In this document: piece after piece, positions 42,923-51,453 of the stretch
Numbering within the stretch: position 1 is the stretch's first letter
Layout of the letters: each line of letters opens with the position of its first letter
Assembly (NCBI RefSeq): GCF_014204515.1
Contig: NZ_JACHLI010000009.1
Coordinates: 62,001-126,000, forward strand
Length of the DNA: 64,000 nt
Direction of reading: 5' to 3'
From: Pseudomonas nitroreducens
Lineage (GTDB): Bacteria; Pseudomonadota; Gammaproteobacteria; Pseudomonadales; Pseudomonadaceae
Position numbers and translations under genes: made by a program
The notes under the pieces: generated by a model
Told to the model about the DNA's origin: nothing
Database searches by the model: none
The model's input: only the letters and a program-made list of their open reading frames with translations

Positions 42923-43615
42923 ATGTCCACCAAACCATCCATGAACGGCAAGAAAGCCGTGATCCTGCTCTCCGGCGGCCTCGACTCCGCGACCGTGGTC
43001 GCCATGGCCAAGGCCGAGGGCTATGACTGCTACACCATGAGCTTCGACTATGGCCAGCGCCACCGTGCCGAGTTGCAGGCTGCCGAGCGCGTGGCACGCC
43101 AGCAGGGCGTGATCGAGCACAAGGTGATTGGCCTGAACCTGAACGGTATCGGCGGCTCGGCCCTGACCGATAGCAGCATCGACGTGCCGGAGACGCCCAG
43201 TGAAGGCATCCCGGTGACCTACGTGCCTGCGCGCAACACCGTGTTCCTGTCCCTCGCCCTGGGCTGGGCAGAGGTGCTGGGGGCGCGGGACATCTTCATT
43301 GGCGTCAACGCGGTGGATTACTCCGGCTACCCGGATTGCCGCCCCGAGTTCGTCGAGGCATTCGAGCGCATGGCCAACCTGGCGACCAAGGCTGGCGTGG
43401 AGGGCGAGGGCTTCCGTATCCAGGCGCCGCTGCAGTTCCTTTCCAAGGCGCAGATCATCGAGGCCGGCATCGCCCAAGGCGTGGATTACAGCCTCACCGT
43501 TTCCTGCTATCAGGCCGATGATGACGGGCGCGCGTGCGGTAAATGCGACAGCTGCCGACTGCGTTCCGAGGGCTTTTCCGCCGCCGGAATTCCTGACCCG
43601 ACGCGATATTTCTGA
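42923..43615 (+). CDS. queC: 7-cyano-7-deazaguanine synthase QueC
   Basis: 230 residues. ATP-dependent conversion of the carboxylate made by QueE to preQ0. PP-loop LLSGGLDSAT at 15-24 and a zinc site of four cysteines in SCYQADDDGRACGKCDSC. Good GGAGGAGAC ribosome site; shares a transcript with queE (19-base gap). Confidence 0.96.
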   Translation: MSTKPSMNGKKAVILLSGGLDSATVVAMAKAEGYDCYTMSFDYGQRHRAELQAAERVARQQGVIEHKVIGLNLNGIGGSALTDSSIDVPETPSEGIPVTYVPARNTVFLSLALGWAEVLGARDIFIGVNAVDYSGYPDCRPEFVEAFERMANLATKAGVEGEGFRIQAPLQFLSKAQIIEAGIAQGVDYSLTVSCYQADDDGRACGKCDSCRLRSEGFSAAGIPDPTRYF

Positions 43616-43634
43616 AAAAAGTTTTCGCGGGGTG

Positions 43635-43662
43635 TTGTTTTTGCGTTAGAAATCAGTATTAT
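43635..43662 (+). promoter_or_regulatory. Promoter of tRNA-Lys
   Basis: TTGTTT at 43635-43640, 16-base spacer, TATTAT at 43657-43662; transcription would begin about 5 bases before the mature tRNA. Followed by GCGCC-type G/C-rich discriminator (ACGCCCC). Confidence 0.65.
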
Positions 43663-43674
43663 ACGCCCCACGTT

Positions 43675-43750
43675 GGGTCGTTAGCTCAGTCGGTAGAGCA
43701 GTTGGCTTTTAACCAATTGGTCGTAGGTTCGAATCCCACACGACCCACCA
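43675..43750 (+). tRNA. tRNA-Lys (anticodon TTT)
   Basis: 76 bases. Acceptor GGGTCGT pairs with ACGACCC; A-box TTAGCTCAGTCGGTAGAGCA; anticodon loop CTTTTAA with TTT at 43708-43710; T-arm GTAGGTTCGAATCCCAC; CCA encoded. In P. aeruginosa the matching tRNA-Lys is an island attachment site (established knowledge). Confidence 0.98.
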
Positions 43751-43761
43751 ACATGTAAGAC

Positions 43762-43795
43762 AAAAGCCCCGTGATCGAAAGGTCACGGGGCTTTT
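43762..43795. terminator. Terminator after tRNA-Lys
   Basis: AAAAGCCCCGTGATC-GAAA-GGTCACGGGGCTTTT, strong stem with T-run 11 bases after the tRNA. Confidence 0.92.
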
Positions 43796-43907
43796 GCCAT
43801 GTGCCGAAAAAAGTCCGCCGTACGGCGCTCGACGCTGCGTCGGCTGAGGGACGGTGGTGATAAGATCGCCGGCATAATCAGACCGTGCCTGTTGAGGTTT
43901 CCACACG

Positions 43908-44966
43908 ATGTCCCAGATTTCCGAACGCCTGCTGGTCCAGGCCCATCTGGCGGCGAAGCAGCCGCGGGTGCTGAGCGCGCAGGAAGAGGCCGACTACCGT
44001 GCGGCCATCGCCGCCGAGCTGAAGGCGCAGAACGCCGTGCTCGTCGCGCACTATTACTGCGACCCGGTGATCCAGGCGCTGGCCGAGGAAACCGGCGGCT
44101 GCGTGTCCGACTCGCTGGAAATGGCCCGCTTCGGCAACCAGCATGCGGCGCAGACCGTGGTGGTGGCCGGGGTGCGCTTCATGGGCGAGACGGCGAAGAT
44201 CCTCAATCCGGAAAAGCGCGTGCTGATGCCGACCCTGGAAGCGACCTGCTCGCTGGACCTGGGCTGCCCGGTGGAGGAATTCTCCGCCTTCTGCGACCAG
44301 CATCCCGAGCGCACCGTGGTGGTCTACGCGAATACCTCGGCGGCCGTGAAGGCGCGCGCCGACTGGGTGGTGACCTCCAGCTGCGCGGTGGAGATCGTCG
44401 AGCACCTGATGGACAACGGCGAGCCGATCCTCTGGGCGCCGGACCAGCACCTGGGCCGCTACATCCAGCGCGAGACCGGTGCCGACATGCTGCTCTGGGA
44501 CGGCGCCTGCATCGTCCACGAGGAGTTCAAGGCCAAGCAGCTGGAGGACCTCAAGGCGGTCTACCCGGATGCCGCGATCCTGGTGCACCCGGAGTCGCCG
44601 GAGGCCGTGGTCGAACTGGCCGATGCCGTGGGTTCCACCAGCCAGCTGATCAAGGCCGCGCAGACGCTGCCGAACCAGCGCTTCATCGTCGCCACCGATC
44701 GCGGCATCTTCTACAAGATGCAGCAGCTGTGCCCGGACAAGGAGTTCATCGAGGCGCCCACCGCCGGTAACGGCGCGGCCTGCCGTAGTTGCGCGCATTG
44801 CCCGTGGATGGCCATGAATACCCTGGAGCGCACCCTGGCGTGCCTGAAGGAAGGTTCGGGGGAAATCTTCGTCGACCCGGCACTGATTCCCAAGGCGATC
44901 AAGCCGCTCAAGCGCATGCTCGACTTCACCCAGGCGGCGAAGCTCAAGCTGGCAGGCAATGCCTGA
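43908..44966 (+). CDS. nadA: Quinolinate synthase NadA
   Basis: 352 residues. [4Fe-4S] enzyme condensing iminoaspartate with dihydroxyacetone phosphate to quinolinate, first committed NAD precursor. LVAHYYCDPVIQALAEETGGCVSDSLEMARF, EATCSLDLGCP, and the cluster-binding CRSCAHCPWMAMN are diagnostic. Sits only 157 bases after tRNA-Lys. Confidence 0.97.
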   Translation: MSQISERLLVQAHLAAKQPRVLSAQEEADYRAAIAAELKAQNAVLVAHYYCDPVIQALAEETGGCVSDSLEMARFGNQHAAQTVVVAGVRFMGETAKILNPEKRVLMPTLEATCSLDLGCPVEEFSAFCDQHPERTVVVYANTSAAVKARADWVVTSSCAVEIVEHLMDNGEPILWAPDQHLGRYIQRETGADMLLWDGACIVHEEFKAKQLEDLKAVYPDAAILVHPESPEAVVELADAVGSTSQLIKAAQTLPNQRFIVATDRGIFYKMQQLCPDKEFIEAPTAGNGAACRSCAHCPWMAMNTLERTLACLKEGSGEIFVDPALIPKAIKPLKRMLDFTQAAKLKLAGNA

Positions 44967-44984
44967 CAGCGTGCGTTGAAACGA

Positions 44985-45016
44985 AAAAGGCCCGGTATCG
45001 CACCGGGCCTTTTCTT
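44985..45016. terminator. Bidirectional terminator between nadA and bepA
   Basis: AAAAAGGCCCGGTATCGCACCGGGCCTTTT; serves nadA and probably the convergent bepA. A REP fragment GCTCGCTCCTACAGG follows at about 45023-45037. Confidence 0.88.
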
Positions 45017-45053
45017 TTGGGGCTCGCTCCTACAGGTTGGCTAGGGCGCTGGC

Positions 45054-46490
45054 TCAGCGGCCCATCATTTCCTTGAGGATGCGTTCCTGGTCGCGGAACT
45101 CCTGCTGGCGGGCGTCCAGGCGTGCAGCCAGGGTGAAGTTGCCACCGGCGCGGCGCTTGGCGAAGTCCAGCTGCTCGATGGCGTGCTTGTAGTCGCCGGT
45201 GAGGGCGTCGTACTCGGCGCGAGCCTGGTACACACCGATGGCGTTGCCGCTCAGGGTGCAGGCGTCGGCCAGGCGGTTCCACACGTCCGGGTCCAGCGGG
45301 CGGCGCTGGGACAGCTTGAACAGGGTCTTCTCGGCGTCGGCGGCGTGGTTGGTCTTCATCATCAGGTCGGCCTGGGCCTGGATCAGCGGATAGCTGTCGG
45401 GGTACTGGCCAAGCATCTTCTGCACCCGCGCCTGGGCGTCGGGCAGCTTGTTGGCGGTGATGTCCAGATCGACCATCGCCAGGTTGTAGCTGATGTCGTT
45501 GGGCGCCTTGGCGAGCAACTGCTGGAGGTTGCTGCGGGCGTCGTTGAGCTGGCCGATCTTGGTCTGCGACAGGACCAACCCGTAGCGTGCAGCGTCGTTC
45601 TTCGGGTCTTCGTCGAGTTGCGCGCGGAACTGCTTGCTGGCCATGCCCGGGGTGTCTTCGAACATCTGTTGGACGCGCGCGCGCATCAGTTCGTAGCGCA
45701 GCGAATCTTCCTTGCCACCCTGGGGATACTGCTCGGCGCGGTTGCGGGTGTCGGCGATACGCGATTCGGTGACCGGGTGGGTCAGCAGGAATTCCGGCGG
45801 CTTGCCCTCGTAGCGGTACTGGCGGGCCAGGCGCTCGAACATGTTGGGCATGGAGCGCGGGTCGTAGCCGGCGCGGACCATGGTGGCGACGCCGACGCGG
45901 TCGGCTTCCTGCTCGTTCTGCCGGGAGAAACGCAGCTGGTTCTGGATCGCCGCGGCCTGGGTGCCGGCGATCGCGGCGATACCGGCATCGCCGGCACCCG
46001 CTGCGGCGGCGACGATGCCGGCGAGCATGGCGGCCATCACCGGCAATTGCATGCGTTGCTGTGCCTCGATGCCGCGGGCGAAGTGGCGTTGGCTCAGGTG
46101 ACCCAGTTCGTGGGCCAGTACGGCGATGTATTCGCCTTCGGTCTGCGCGTAGATGAACAGGCCGCCGTTGACGCCGACCACGCCGCCGGGGGCGGCGAAG
46201 GCGTTGATTTGCTTGTCGCGAATCAGGATGAAGGCCAGGCGGTGGTCCTGCAGTTCGCTGGACTCGGCCAGGCGGTAGACGCTGGACTCGACGTAGTCCT
46301 TGAGCTGCGGATCGTTGAGCGTGTCGACCTGGTTGCGCAGCATGCTCAGCCAGGCGCGGCCCAGCTGGAACTCCTGCTCCGGGGAGACGATGGACGAGCT
46401 GGCATCGCCCAGGGACGGCAAGTCGTCCGCCAGGGCCGGAGCGGCGAGGGCGACAGCGAGCGACAGCAGGGCGGGGCGGAGTACTTTCAT
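45054..46490 (-). CDS. bepA: Periplasmic M48 metalloprotease with TPR, BepA-like
   Basis: 478 residues. Signal peptide to ALA-DD at 21-22. Zinc motif HELGH at 127-131, third ligand likely in NEQEADRVG; then TPR region in the C-terminal half. In E. coli BepA degrades or rescues misassembled LptD and BamA; same task here is inference. Earlier names: YfgC. Divergent from tusA. Confidence 0.92.
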   Translation of the reverse strand: MKVLRPALLSLAVALAAPALADDLPSLGDASSSIVSPEQEFQLGRAWLSMLRNQVDTLNDPQLKDYVESSVYRLAESSELQDHRLAFILIRDKQINAFAAPGGVVGVNGGLFIYAQTEGEYIAVLAHELGHLSQRHFARGIEAQQRMQLPVMAAMLAGIVAAAAGAGDAGIAAIAGTQAAAIQNQLRFSRQNEQEADRVGVATMVRAGYDPRSMPNMFERLARQYRYEGKPPEFLLTHPVTESRIADTRNRAEQYPQGGKEDSLRYELMRARVQQMFEDTPGMASKQFRAQLDEDPKNDAARYGLVLSQTKIGQLNDARSNLQQLLAKAPNDISYNLAMVDLDITANKLPDAQARVQKMLGQYPDSYPLIQAQADLMMKTNHAADAEKTLFKLSQRRPLDPDVWNRLADACTLSGNAIGVYQARAEYDALTGDYKHAIEQLDFAKRRAGGNFTLAARLDARQQEFRDQERILKEMMGR

Positions 46491-46718
46491 GTACAGGAGG
46501 CTCGTTCCGAGAAAGGCTCTACTTTAGCCGCACGTAATTGCCTATGCCTAGTTTGCGGGCAAGAAGTGCGGCGCAATTCGAATCGGGTATCAGCGCGGTC
46601 GAGGGCTTTTCTATCCCCGCCGGCTGAAGGCTGGATTAATGAACCCGGTCTGCCGCGGGCCTGGTTACTTTTCCGGCGCTTTCGGTATTCTTGGGCGCCC
46701 TTCCCGGAGTTCGTTTCG

Positions 46719-46970
46719 ATGTCCGATTCCATGCCGTCCGTCCCCGCCTGTGACGCGGAGGTGGACGCCAGCGGTCTCAATTGTCCGCTGCCGCTGCTCA
46801 AGGCCAAGCTGGAGCTCAATCGCCTGCCCAGCGGCGCGGTGCTCAAGGTGATCGCCACCGACGCCGGCTCGCAGCGCGACTTCCGCGCCTTCGCCGATCT
46901 CGCCGGGCACTCGCTGCTGCATGAAGAGGTCGAAGGCGGCGTCTATCGCTACTGGCTGCGCAAGAAGTAG
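46719..46970 (+). CDS. TusA-family sulfur carrier protein
   Basis: 83 residues. VDASGLNCPLPLLKAKLEL holds the single conserved Cys (C22) and the CPxP motif; C-terminus YRYWLRKK. Family members carry persulfide sulfur to tRNA thiolation or molybdenum cofactor enzymes. Start is the ATG after CCCGGAG; much longer upstream frame is antisense to bepA. Confidence 0.9.
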   Translation: MSDSMPSVPACDAEVDASGLNCPLPLLKAKLELNRLPSGAVLKVIATDAGSQRDFRAFADLAGHSLLHEEVEGGVYRYWLRKK

Positions 46971-47023
46971 CCCCTGATTCCGGGTGACCGCGACGTCGCC
47001 CCTTTCGTTTCGCAGGTTCATTG

Positions 47024-48103
47024 ATGCTCAAGGTTTTGCAGGACTGGATGCAGCGCTATTTCTCCGATGAGGAGGCGATAGTGCTGGCGGTCATTCTCGG
47101 GCTGGGATTCACCGTCATCCTGGCCTTCGGCGGGATGCTCGCGCCGGTGCTGGCGGCGATGGTCATCGCCTTCCTGATCCAGGGCATGGTCGGGGTGCTG
47201 GAGCGCCTGCGCATGCCGCACCTGTTCGCCGTGTGGCTGGTGTATTCGCTGTTCCTCGGCCTGCTCGCGGTGTTCCTGCTGGTGCTGGTGCCGCTGTTGT
47301 GGAAGCAGCTGTTCACCCTGTTCAACGAGCTGCCCGGCATGCTCGGCGAGTGGCAGGCGACGCTGCTGATGCTGCCCGAGCGCTACCCGGACATGGTCAC
47401 CGAGGAACAGGTGCTGCACACCGTCGAGGCCGCGCGCAGCGAGCTGGGCCAGCTCGGCCAGTGGGCACTGACCTTCTCCCTGTCGGGGCTACCGGTGGTG
47501 GTCAACATCATGATCTACCTGGTGCTGGTGCCGATCCTGGTGTTCTTCTTCCTCAAGGACCGCCGTCGCTTCTACCACTGGTTCCGCCGCTACCTGCCGC
47601 GCGAGCGCGGGCTGATGAAGCAGGTGTGGAACGAGATGAACCAGCAGATCGCCAACTACATTCGCGGCAAGGTCATCGAGATATTCATTACCGGCGTGGC
47701 GACTTACATCGCCTTCGCGGTGCTCGGTCTGAACTATGCGGCGCTGCTCGCGCTGCTGGTCGGCCTGTCGGTAGTGGTGCCCTACATCGGCGCCGTGGTG
47801 GTCACCGTGCCGGTGGCGATGATCGCGCTGTTCCAGTGGGGCTGGAGCGACCAGTTCATCTACCTGATGTGCGCCCACGCGATCATCCAGGCGCTGGATG
47901 GCAACGTGCTGGTGCCGCTGCTGTTCTCCGAGGCAGTGAACCTGCACCCGGTGGCGATCATCTGCGCGGTGCTGCTGTTCGGCGGGCTGTGGGGCTTCTG
48001 GGGCGTGTTCTTCGCCATCCCGCTGGCAACGCTGGTGAAGGCGGTGCTGGATGCCTGGCCGCGCCAGCCGCCGTCAGTCCCGCAAGTCAGTCCGATGATG
48101 TGA
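47024..48103 (+). CDS. AI-2E family permease (PerM-like)
   Basis: 359 residues, about eight membrane helices. Marks: GGMLAPVLAAMVIAFLIQGMV, LVLVPILVFFFLKDRRRF, IANYIRGKVIEIFITG, VGLSVVVPYIGAVVVTVP and the closing GLWGFWGVFFAIPLATLVKAVL. Physiological cargo unknown. ATG 47024 preferred to an adjacent TTG. 53 bases after tusA, likely same transcript. Confidence 0.9.
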   Translation: MLKVLQDWMQRYFSDEEAIVLAVILGLGFTVILAFGGMLAPVLAAMVIAFLIQGMVGVLERLRMPHLFAVWLVYSLFLGLLAVFLLVLVPLLWKQLFTLFNELPGMLGEWQATLLMLPERYPDMVTEEQVLHTVEAARSELGQLGQWALTFSLSGLPVVVNIMIYLVLVPILVFFFLKDRRRFYHWFRRYLPRERGLMKQVWNEMNQQIANYIRGKVIEIFITGVATYIAFAVLGLNYAALLALLVGLSVVVPYIGAVVVTVPVAMIALFQWGWSDQFIYLMCAHAIIQALDGNVLVPLLFSEAVNLHPVAIICAVLLFGGLWGFWGVFFAIPLATLVKAVLDAWPRQPPSVPQVSPMM

Positions 48104-48115
48104 TGCCGGGAAAAG

Positions 48116-48143
48116 AAAAAGGCCGCTGATCAGCGGCCTTTTT
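48116..48143. terminator. Bidirectional terminator (perfect palindrome)
   Basis: AAAAAGGCCGCTGATCAGCGGCCTTTTT between convergent perM-like gene and bcp. Confidence 0.93.
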
Positions 48144-48160
48144 CATGAACGCAGTGCGGC

Positions 48161-48631
48161 TCAGCGGTTCAGTTCCTGGGCGGCAGCCAGCACGGCGTCC
48201 ACGTGGCCGGGCACTTTCACCCCGCGCCATTCCTGGCGCAGCACGCCCTTGGCGTCGATCAGGAAGGTGCTGCGGTCCACGCCCAGGTACTCCTTGCCGT
48301 AGAGCTTCTTCAGCTTGATCACGTCGAACAGCTGGCAGACGGCCTCGTCCTTGTCGCTGATCAGCTCGAAGGGGAAGCACTGCTTGGCCTTGAAGTTCTC
48401 GTGGGACTTGATGCCATCGCGGGACACGCCGAACACCAGGGTGTTGGCCTGGGCGAAGTCCTCGATCCTGTCGCGGAAGCCCTGGCCTTCGGTGGTGCAG
48501 CCGGGGGTGCTGTCCTTGGGGTAGAAGTACAGGACGACCTGCTTGCCCTTGAGCTGGGACAGGCGGAATTCGACGCCGCTGGTGGCCGGGGCCTGGAAAT
48601 CGGCGACGGGCTTGTTCAGTTCGACTGCCAC
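48161..48631 (-). CDS. bcp: Thioredoxin-dependent peroxiredoxin (Bcp/PrxQ)
   Basis: 156 residues. Peroxidatic C45 in YPKDSTPGCTTEGQGFRD. The resolving Cys five residues later found in E. coli Bcp is Gln here; other cysteines at about 85 (AKQCFPF) and 99 could resolve. Reduces hydroperoxides using thioredoxin. Starts 12 bases downstream of gcvR. Confidence 0.94.
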   Translation of the reverse strand: MAVELNKPVADFQAPATSGVEFRLSQLKGKQVVLYFYPKDSTPGCTTEGQGFRDRIEDFAQANTLVFGVSRDGIKSHENFKAKQCFPFELISDKDEAVCQLFDVIKLKKLYGKEYLGVDRSTFLIDAKGVLRQEWRGVKVPGHVDAVLAAAQELNR

Positions 48632-48643
48632 GGGGCTTTCTCC

Positions 48644-49201
48644 TTAAGGGTGCTGCGGGCGCCAGGGTTCGATCAGCGCGTCCAGGTTCAGTGCGTCGGC
48701 GAAGTCGAGGAACTGATCGCGCAGCCAGCTGATCTGGGTGCCGGCCGGCAGGGTCACGGTGAGGGTGGCGTTGAGCATGCTGGTGTTGGTGTGCGGCGCC
48801 TGGTAGGTGTCGCAGGTGAGGTTCTCCAGCTCGATGTTGTGGTCGATGAAGAACTGGCACAGCTCATTGAGGATGTCCGGCCGATAGACGGCACTGACGT
48901 AGGCGACGTAGGGCAGGGCCTGGGCGCGGGTGACGTGGACATTGCTGCGGGTGACGCTGAGGGTGAAGCCGTGGCGCTTGGCCAGCGGCGACAGGCCCCC
49001 TTCGAGGCGCGCCAGGGCATCCCAGCTGCCGGAGACCTGCAGGATCAGTGCGCTGAACTCGCCGTGGCGGGTCAGGCGGCTGCTGACCACCGAGCAACGG
49101 TTGTCGATGCAGGTGCGGCACAGCACGCTGGTCAACTCCATCGGGTTCGGGCCCAGAGCACTGATCAGGAGGAATTGTTCGCGAGGGTGAGAGGTGGACA
49201 T
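48644..49201 (-). CDS. gcvR: Glycine cleavage system regulator GcvR-like (ACT domains)
   Basis: 185 residues from MSTSHPREQFLLISALG; two ACT domains (about 8-80 and 95-170) with SRLTRHGEFSALILQVSG and DILNELCQFFIDHNIELENLTC. In E. coli GcvR tunes GcvA; its partner here is not in the window. Divergent from dapA, with 170 bases between. Confidence 0.88.
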   Translation of the reverse strand: MSTSHPREQFLLISALGPNPMELTSVLCRTCIDNRCSVVSSRLTRHGEFSALILQVSGSWDALARLEGGLSPLAKRHGFTLSVTRSNVHVTRAQALPYVAYVSAVYRPDILNELCQFFIDHNIELENLTCDTYQAPHTNTSMLNATLTVTLPAGTQISWLRDQFLDFADALNLDALIEPWRPQHP

Positions 49202-49371
49202 GCAGCTTTCCTGGGAGGGGCGGCCAAGCGGGCCGCTCGACAAAGGGGAAAGGGTAGCGAAAAGCGCCGATGAGGGGAATGTCTGACCGCTCGCGGGTCG
49301 TTGCGTCACCTTGTGCGTGGCCGGTGGCGACAGTACCATTACGGCTTTCTTTTTCCGGCAGGAGCGGTTGC

Positions 49372-50250
49372 ATGATTGCGGGCAGTATGGTGGCGCTGGT
49401 CACCCCCTTCGATGCTCAGGGTCGACTGGATTGGGACAGCCTCGCGAAGCTGGTGGACTTCCACCTGCAGGAAGGCACCAACGCCATCGTAGCGGTCGGC
49501 ACCACAGGTGAATCGGCCACTCTGGATGTCAGCGAACACCTGGACGTGATCCGTCGCGTAGTCGACCAGGTCAACGGCCGCATCCCGGTCATCGCCGGCA
49601 CCGGCGCCAACTCCACCCGCGAAGCGGTCGAGCTGACCGAGGCCGCCAAGTCCGGCGGCGCCGACGCCTGCCTGCTGGTGACCCCGTACTACAACAAGCC
49701 GACCCAGGAAGGCCTGTACCAGCACTTCCGCCACATCGCCGAAGCTGTGGCCATCCCGCAGATCCTCTACAACGTGCCGGGCCGCACCGCCTGCGACATG
49801 CTGCCGGAGACCGTCGAGCGCCTGTCCAAGGTGCCGAACATCATCGGTATCAAGGAAGCCACCGGCGACCTGCAGCGCGGCAAGGAAGTCCTCGACCGCG
49901 TCGGCAAGGACTTCCTCGTCTACTCCGGTGACGACGCCACCGCCGTCGAGCTGATGCTGATGGGTGGCAAGGGCAACATCTCGGTGACCGCCAACGTCGC
50001 TCCGCGCGCCATGAGCGACCTCTGCGCCGCCGCCATGCGTGGCGATGCCGCTGCCGCCCGCGCGATCAACGATCGCCTGATGCCGCTGCACAAGACCCTG
50101 TTCATCGAATCCAATCCCATCCCGGTCAAGTTCGCCCTGCACGAAATGGGGCTGATTCCCGAAGGCATCCGCCTGCCCCTGACCTGGCTCAGCCCGCGTT
50201 GCCACGAACCGCTGCGTCAGGCCATGCGCCAGACCGGCGTCCTGGCTTAA
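49372..50250 (+). CDS. dapA: 4-hydroxy-tetrahydrodipicolinate synthase
   Basis: 292 residues, (beta/alpha)8. Condenses pyruvate with aspartate semialdehyde for lysine and DAP. GTTGESATL, LLVTPYYNKPTQEGLYQHF with the Tyr relay, and IIGIKEATGDLQR with the Schiff-base Lys. ATG 49372 follows CAGGAG; frame upstream is open but non-homologous. First gene of dapA-bamC-MBL-purC. Confidence 0.97.
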   Translation: MIAGSMVALVTPFDAQGRLDWDSLAKLVDFHLQEGTNAIVAVGTTGESATLDVSEHLDVIRRVVDQVNGRIPVIAGTGANSTREAVELTEAAKSGGADACLLVTPYYNKPTQEGLYQHFRHIAEAVAIPQILYNVPGRTACDMLPETVERLSKVPNIIGIKEATGDLQRGKEVLDRVGKDFLVYSGDDATAVELMLMGGKGNISVTANVAPRAMSDLCAAAMRGDAAAARAINDRLMPLHKTLFIESNPIPVKFALHEMGLIPEGIRLPLTWLSPRCHEPLRQAMRQTGVLA

Positions 50251-50262
50251 GGAACCCCTCGC

Positions 50263-51453
50263 ATGAAGCGACTGGCAGGACTGACTGCGCTCGCCCTGGT
50301 TATCGGCAACACCTCCGGCTGCGGCTGGCTGTGGGGCCCGGAAGGCTATTTCCGTGACCGTGGCGACGATTACCTGAACGCCCGCGAAACCGCACCGATG
50401 AAGGTGCCCGAAGGTCTGCAGAGCAAGCCGCTCGATCCGCTGCTGCCGATCCCGATGAACGTCGCCACCAGCACCGAAAAGGAAGGCGAGTTCGAGGTAC
50501 CGCGTCCACAACCCCTGACCGGCGCCGGCGAAGTCAGCGACTTCAGCCTGCAGAAGAGCGGCGACAGCCGCTGGCTGGTGGCCCAGCGCCCGCCGGCGGA
50601 AGTCTGGCCGGTCGCCCACCAGTTCTTCCAGGACAACGGCTTCTCCATCGCCGACCAGCGTCCGCAGACTGGCGAATTCAGCACCAACTGGCAGCCGTTG
50701 TCGCAGCTTTCCGCGCCGCTCGCGCGCCGCCTGAGCAGCCGCGTGTCGGGCGTCGAGCCGGACAGCGAAGCGCGCGTTCGCGTGCGCATCGAGCCGGGCG
50801 TGCAGACCAACACCAGTGAAGTCTACGTGCTCAGCGAAACCCGCCCGGCGGGCAGCACTGCCAGCAGCGACTGGCCGACCAAGCCGGTCGTGCCGAGCCT
50901 GGACGCCGCGCTGCTCGACGAGATGCTCGCGAACATGGCGACCAGCGCCGAGAAGGGCGGCTCCGTCTCCCTGCTTGCTGCGCACTCGGACTACGACACC
51001 CCCGGTGCCGTGCAGTTGAACAAGGACGGCAGCGGCAACCCGGTACTCACCGTGGATTCCGACTTCGACCGTGCCTGGGTCAGCGTCGGCCGCGCCCTGG
51101 ACCGTGCCGACATCCGCGTCGACGACCTCAACCGCAGCCTGGGCGTGTATTACGTCAACATCGCCGAAGGCGCGAAGAAGAAGGACGAAGACAAGCCTGG
51201 CTTCTTCAGCCGCCTGTTCGGCGGTGGCGAGAAGACCAAGGAAGAAGAGGACGCCAAGGCCCAGCGCTACCAGGTTCGCCTGACCAGCGTGAGCAACACC
51301 GTCCAGATCACCGTCGACAAAGACATCAACACCTCCGCACCGGCTGACGTGGCGCAGACCGTGTTGGAGAAACTCCAGGAGAGTATGCGGAATGCACTTC
51401 GCGGTCCTGGGGAGCGGAAGCCGGGGCAATTCGGCCTTGGTGAGCAGTTCTGA
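50263..51453 (+). CDS. bamC: Outer-membrane assembly lipoprotein BamC
   Basis: 396 residues. Lipobox GNTSGC (C20); the unstructured N-terminal loop that binds BamD (LNARETAPMKVPEGL); two helix-grip domains (about 95-205 and 225-365). Its last 62 bases overlap the start of the metallo-hydrolase gene, which is unusual. Longer than the P. aeruginosa protein as I recall it, because of the tail NALRGPGERKPGQFGLGEQF. Confidence 0.9.
   Translation: MKRLAGLTALALVIGNTSGCGWLWGPEGYFRDRGDDYLNARETAPMKVPEGLQSKPLDPLLPIPMNVATSTEKEGEFEVPRPQPLTGAGEVSDFSLQKSGDSRWLVAQRPPAEVWPVAHQFFQDNGFSIADQRPQTGEFSTNWQPLSQLSAPLARRLSSRVSGVEPDSEARVRVRIEPGVQTNTSEVYVLSETRPAGSTASSDWPTKPVVPSLDAALLDEMLANMATSAEKGGSVSLLAAHSDYDTPGAVQLNKDGSGNPVLTVDSDFDRAWVSVGRALDRADIRVDDLNRSLGVYYVNIAEGAKKKDEDKPGFFSRLFGGGEKTKEEEDAKAQRYQVRLTSVSNTVQITVDKDINTSAPADVAQTVLEKLQESMRNALRGPGERKPGQFGLGEQF

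Noticed and set aside
45023..45037. Complete REP element after nadA
   Set aside because: Only a single arm fragment (GCTCGCTCCTACAGG) is present; too short to call an element.
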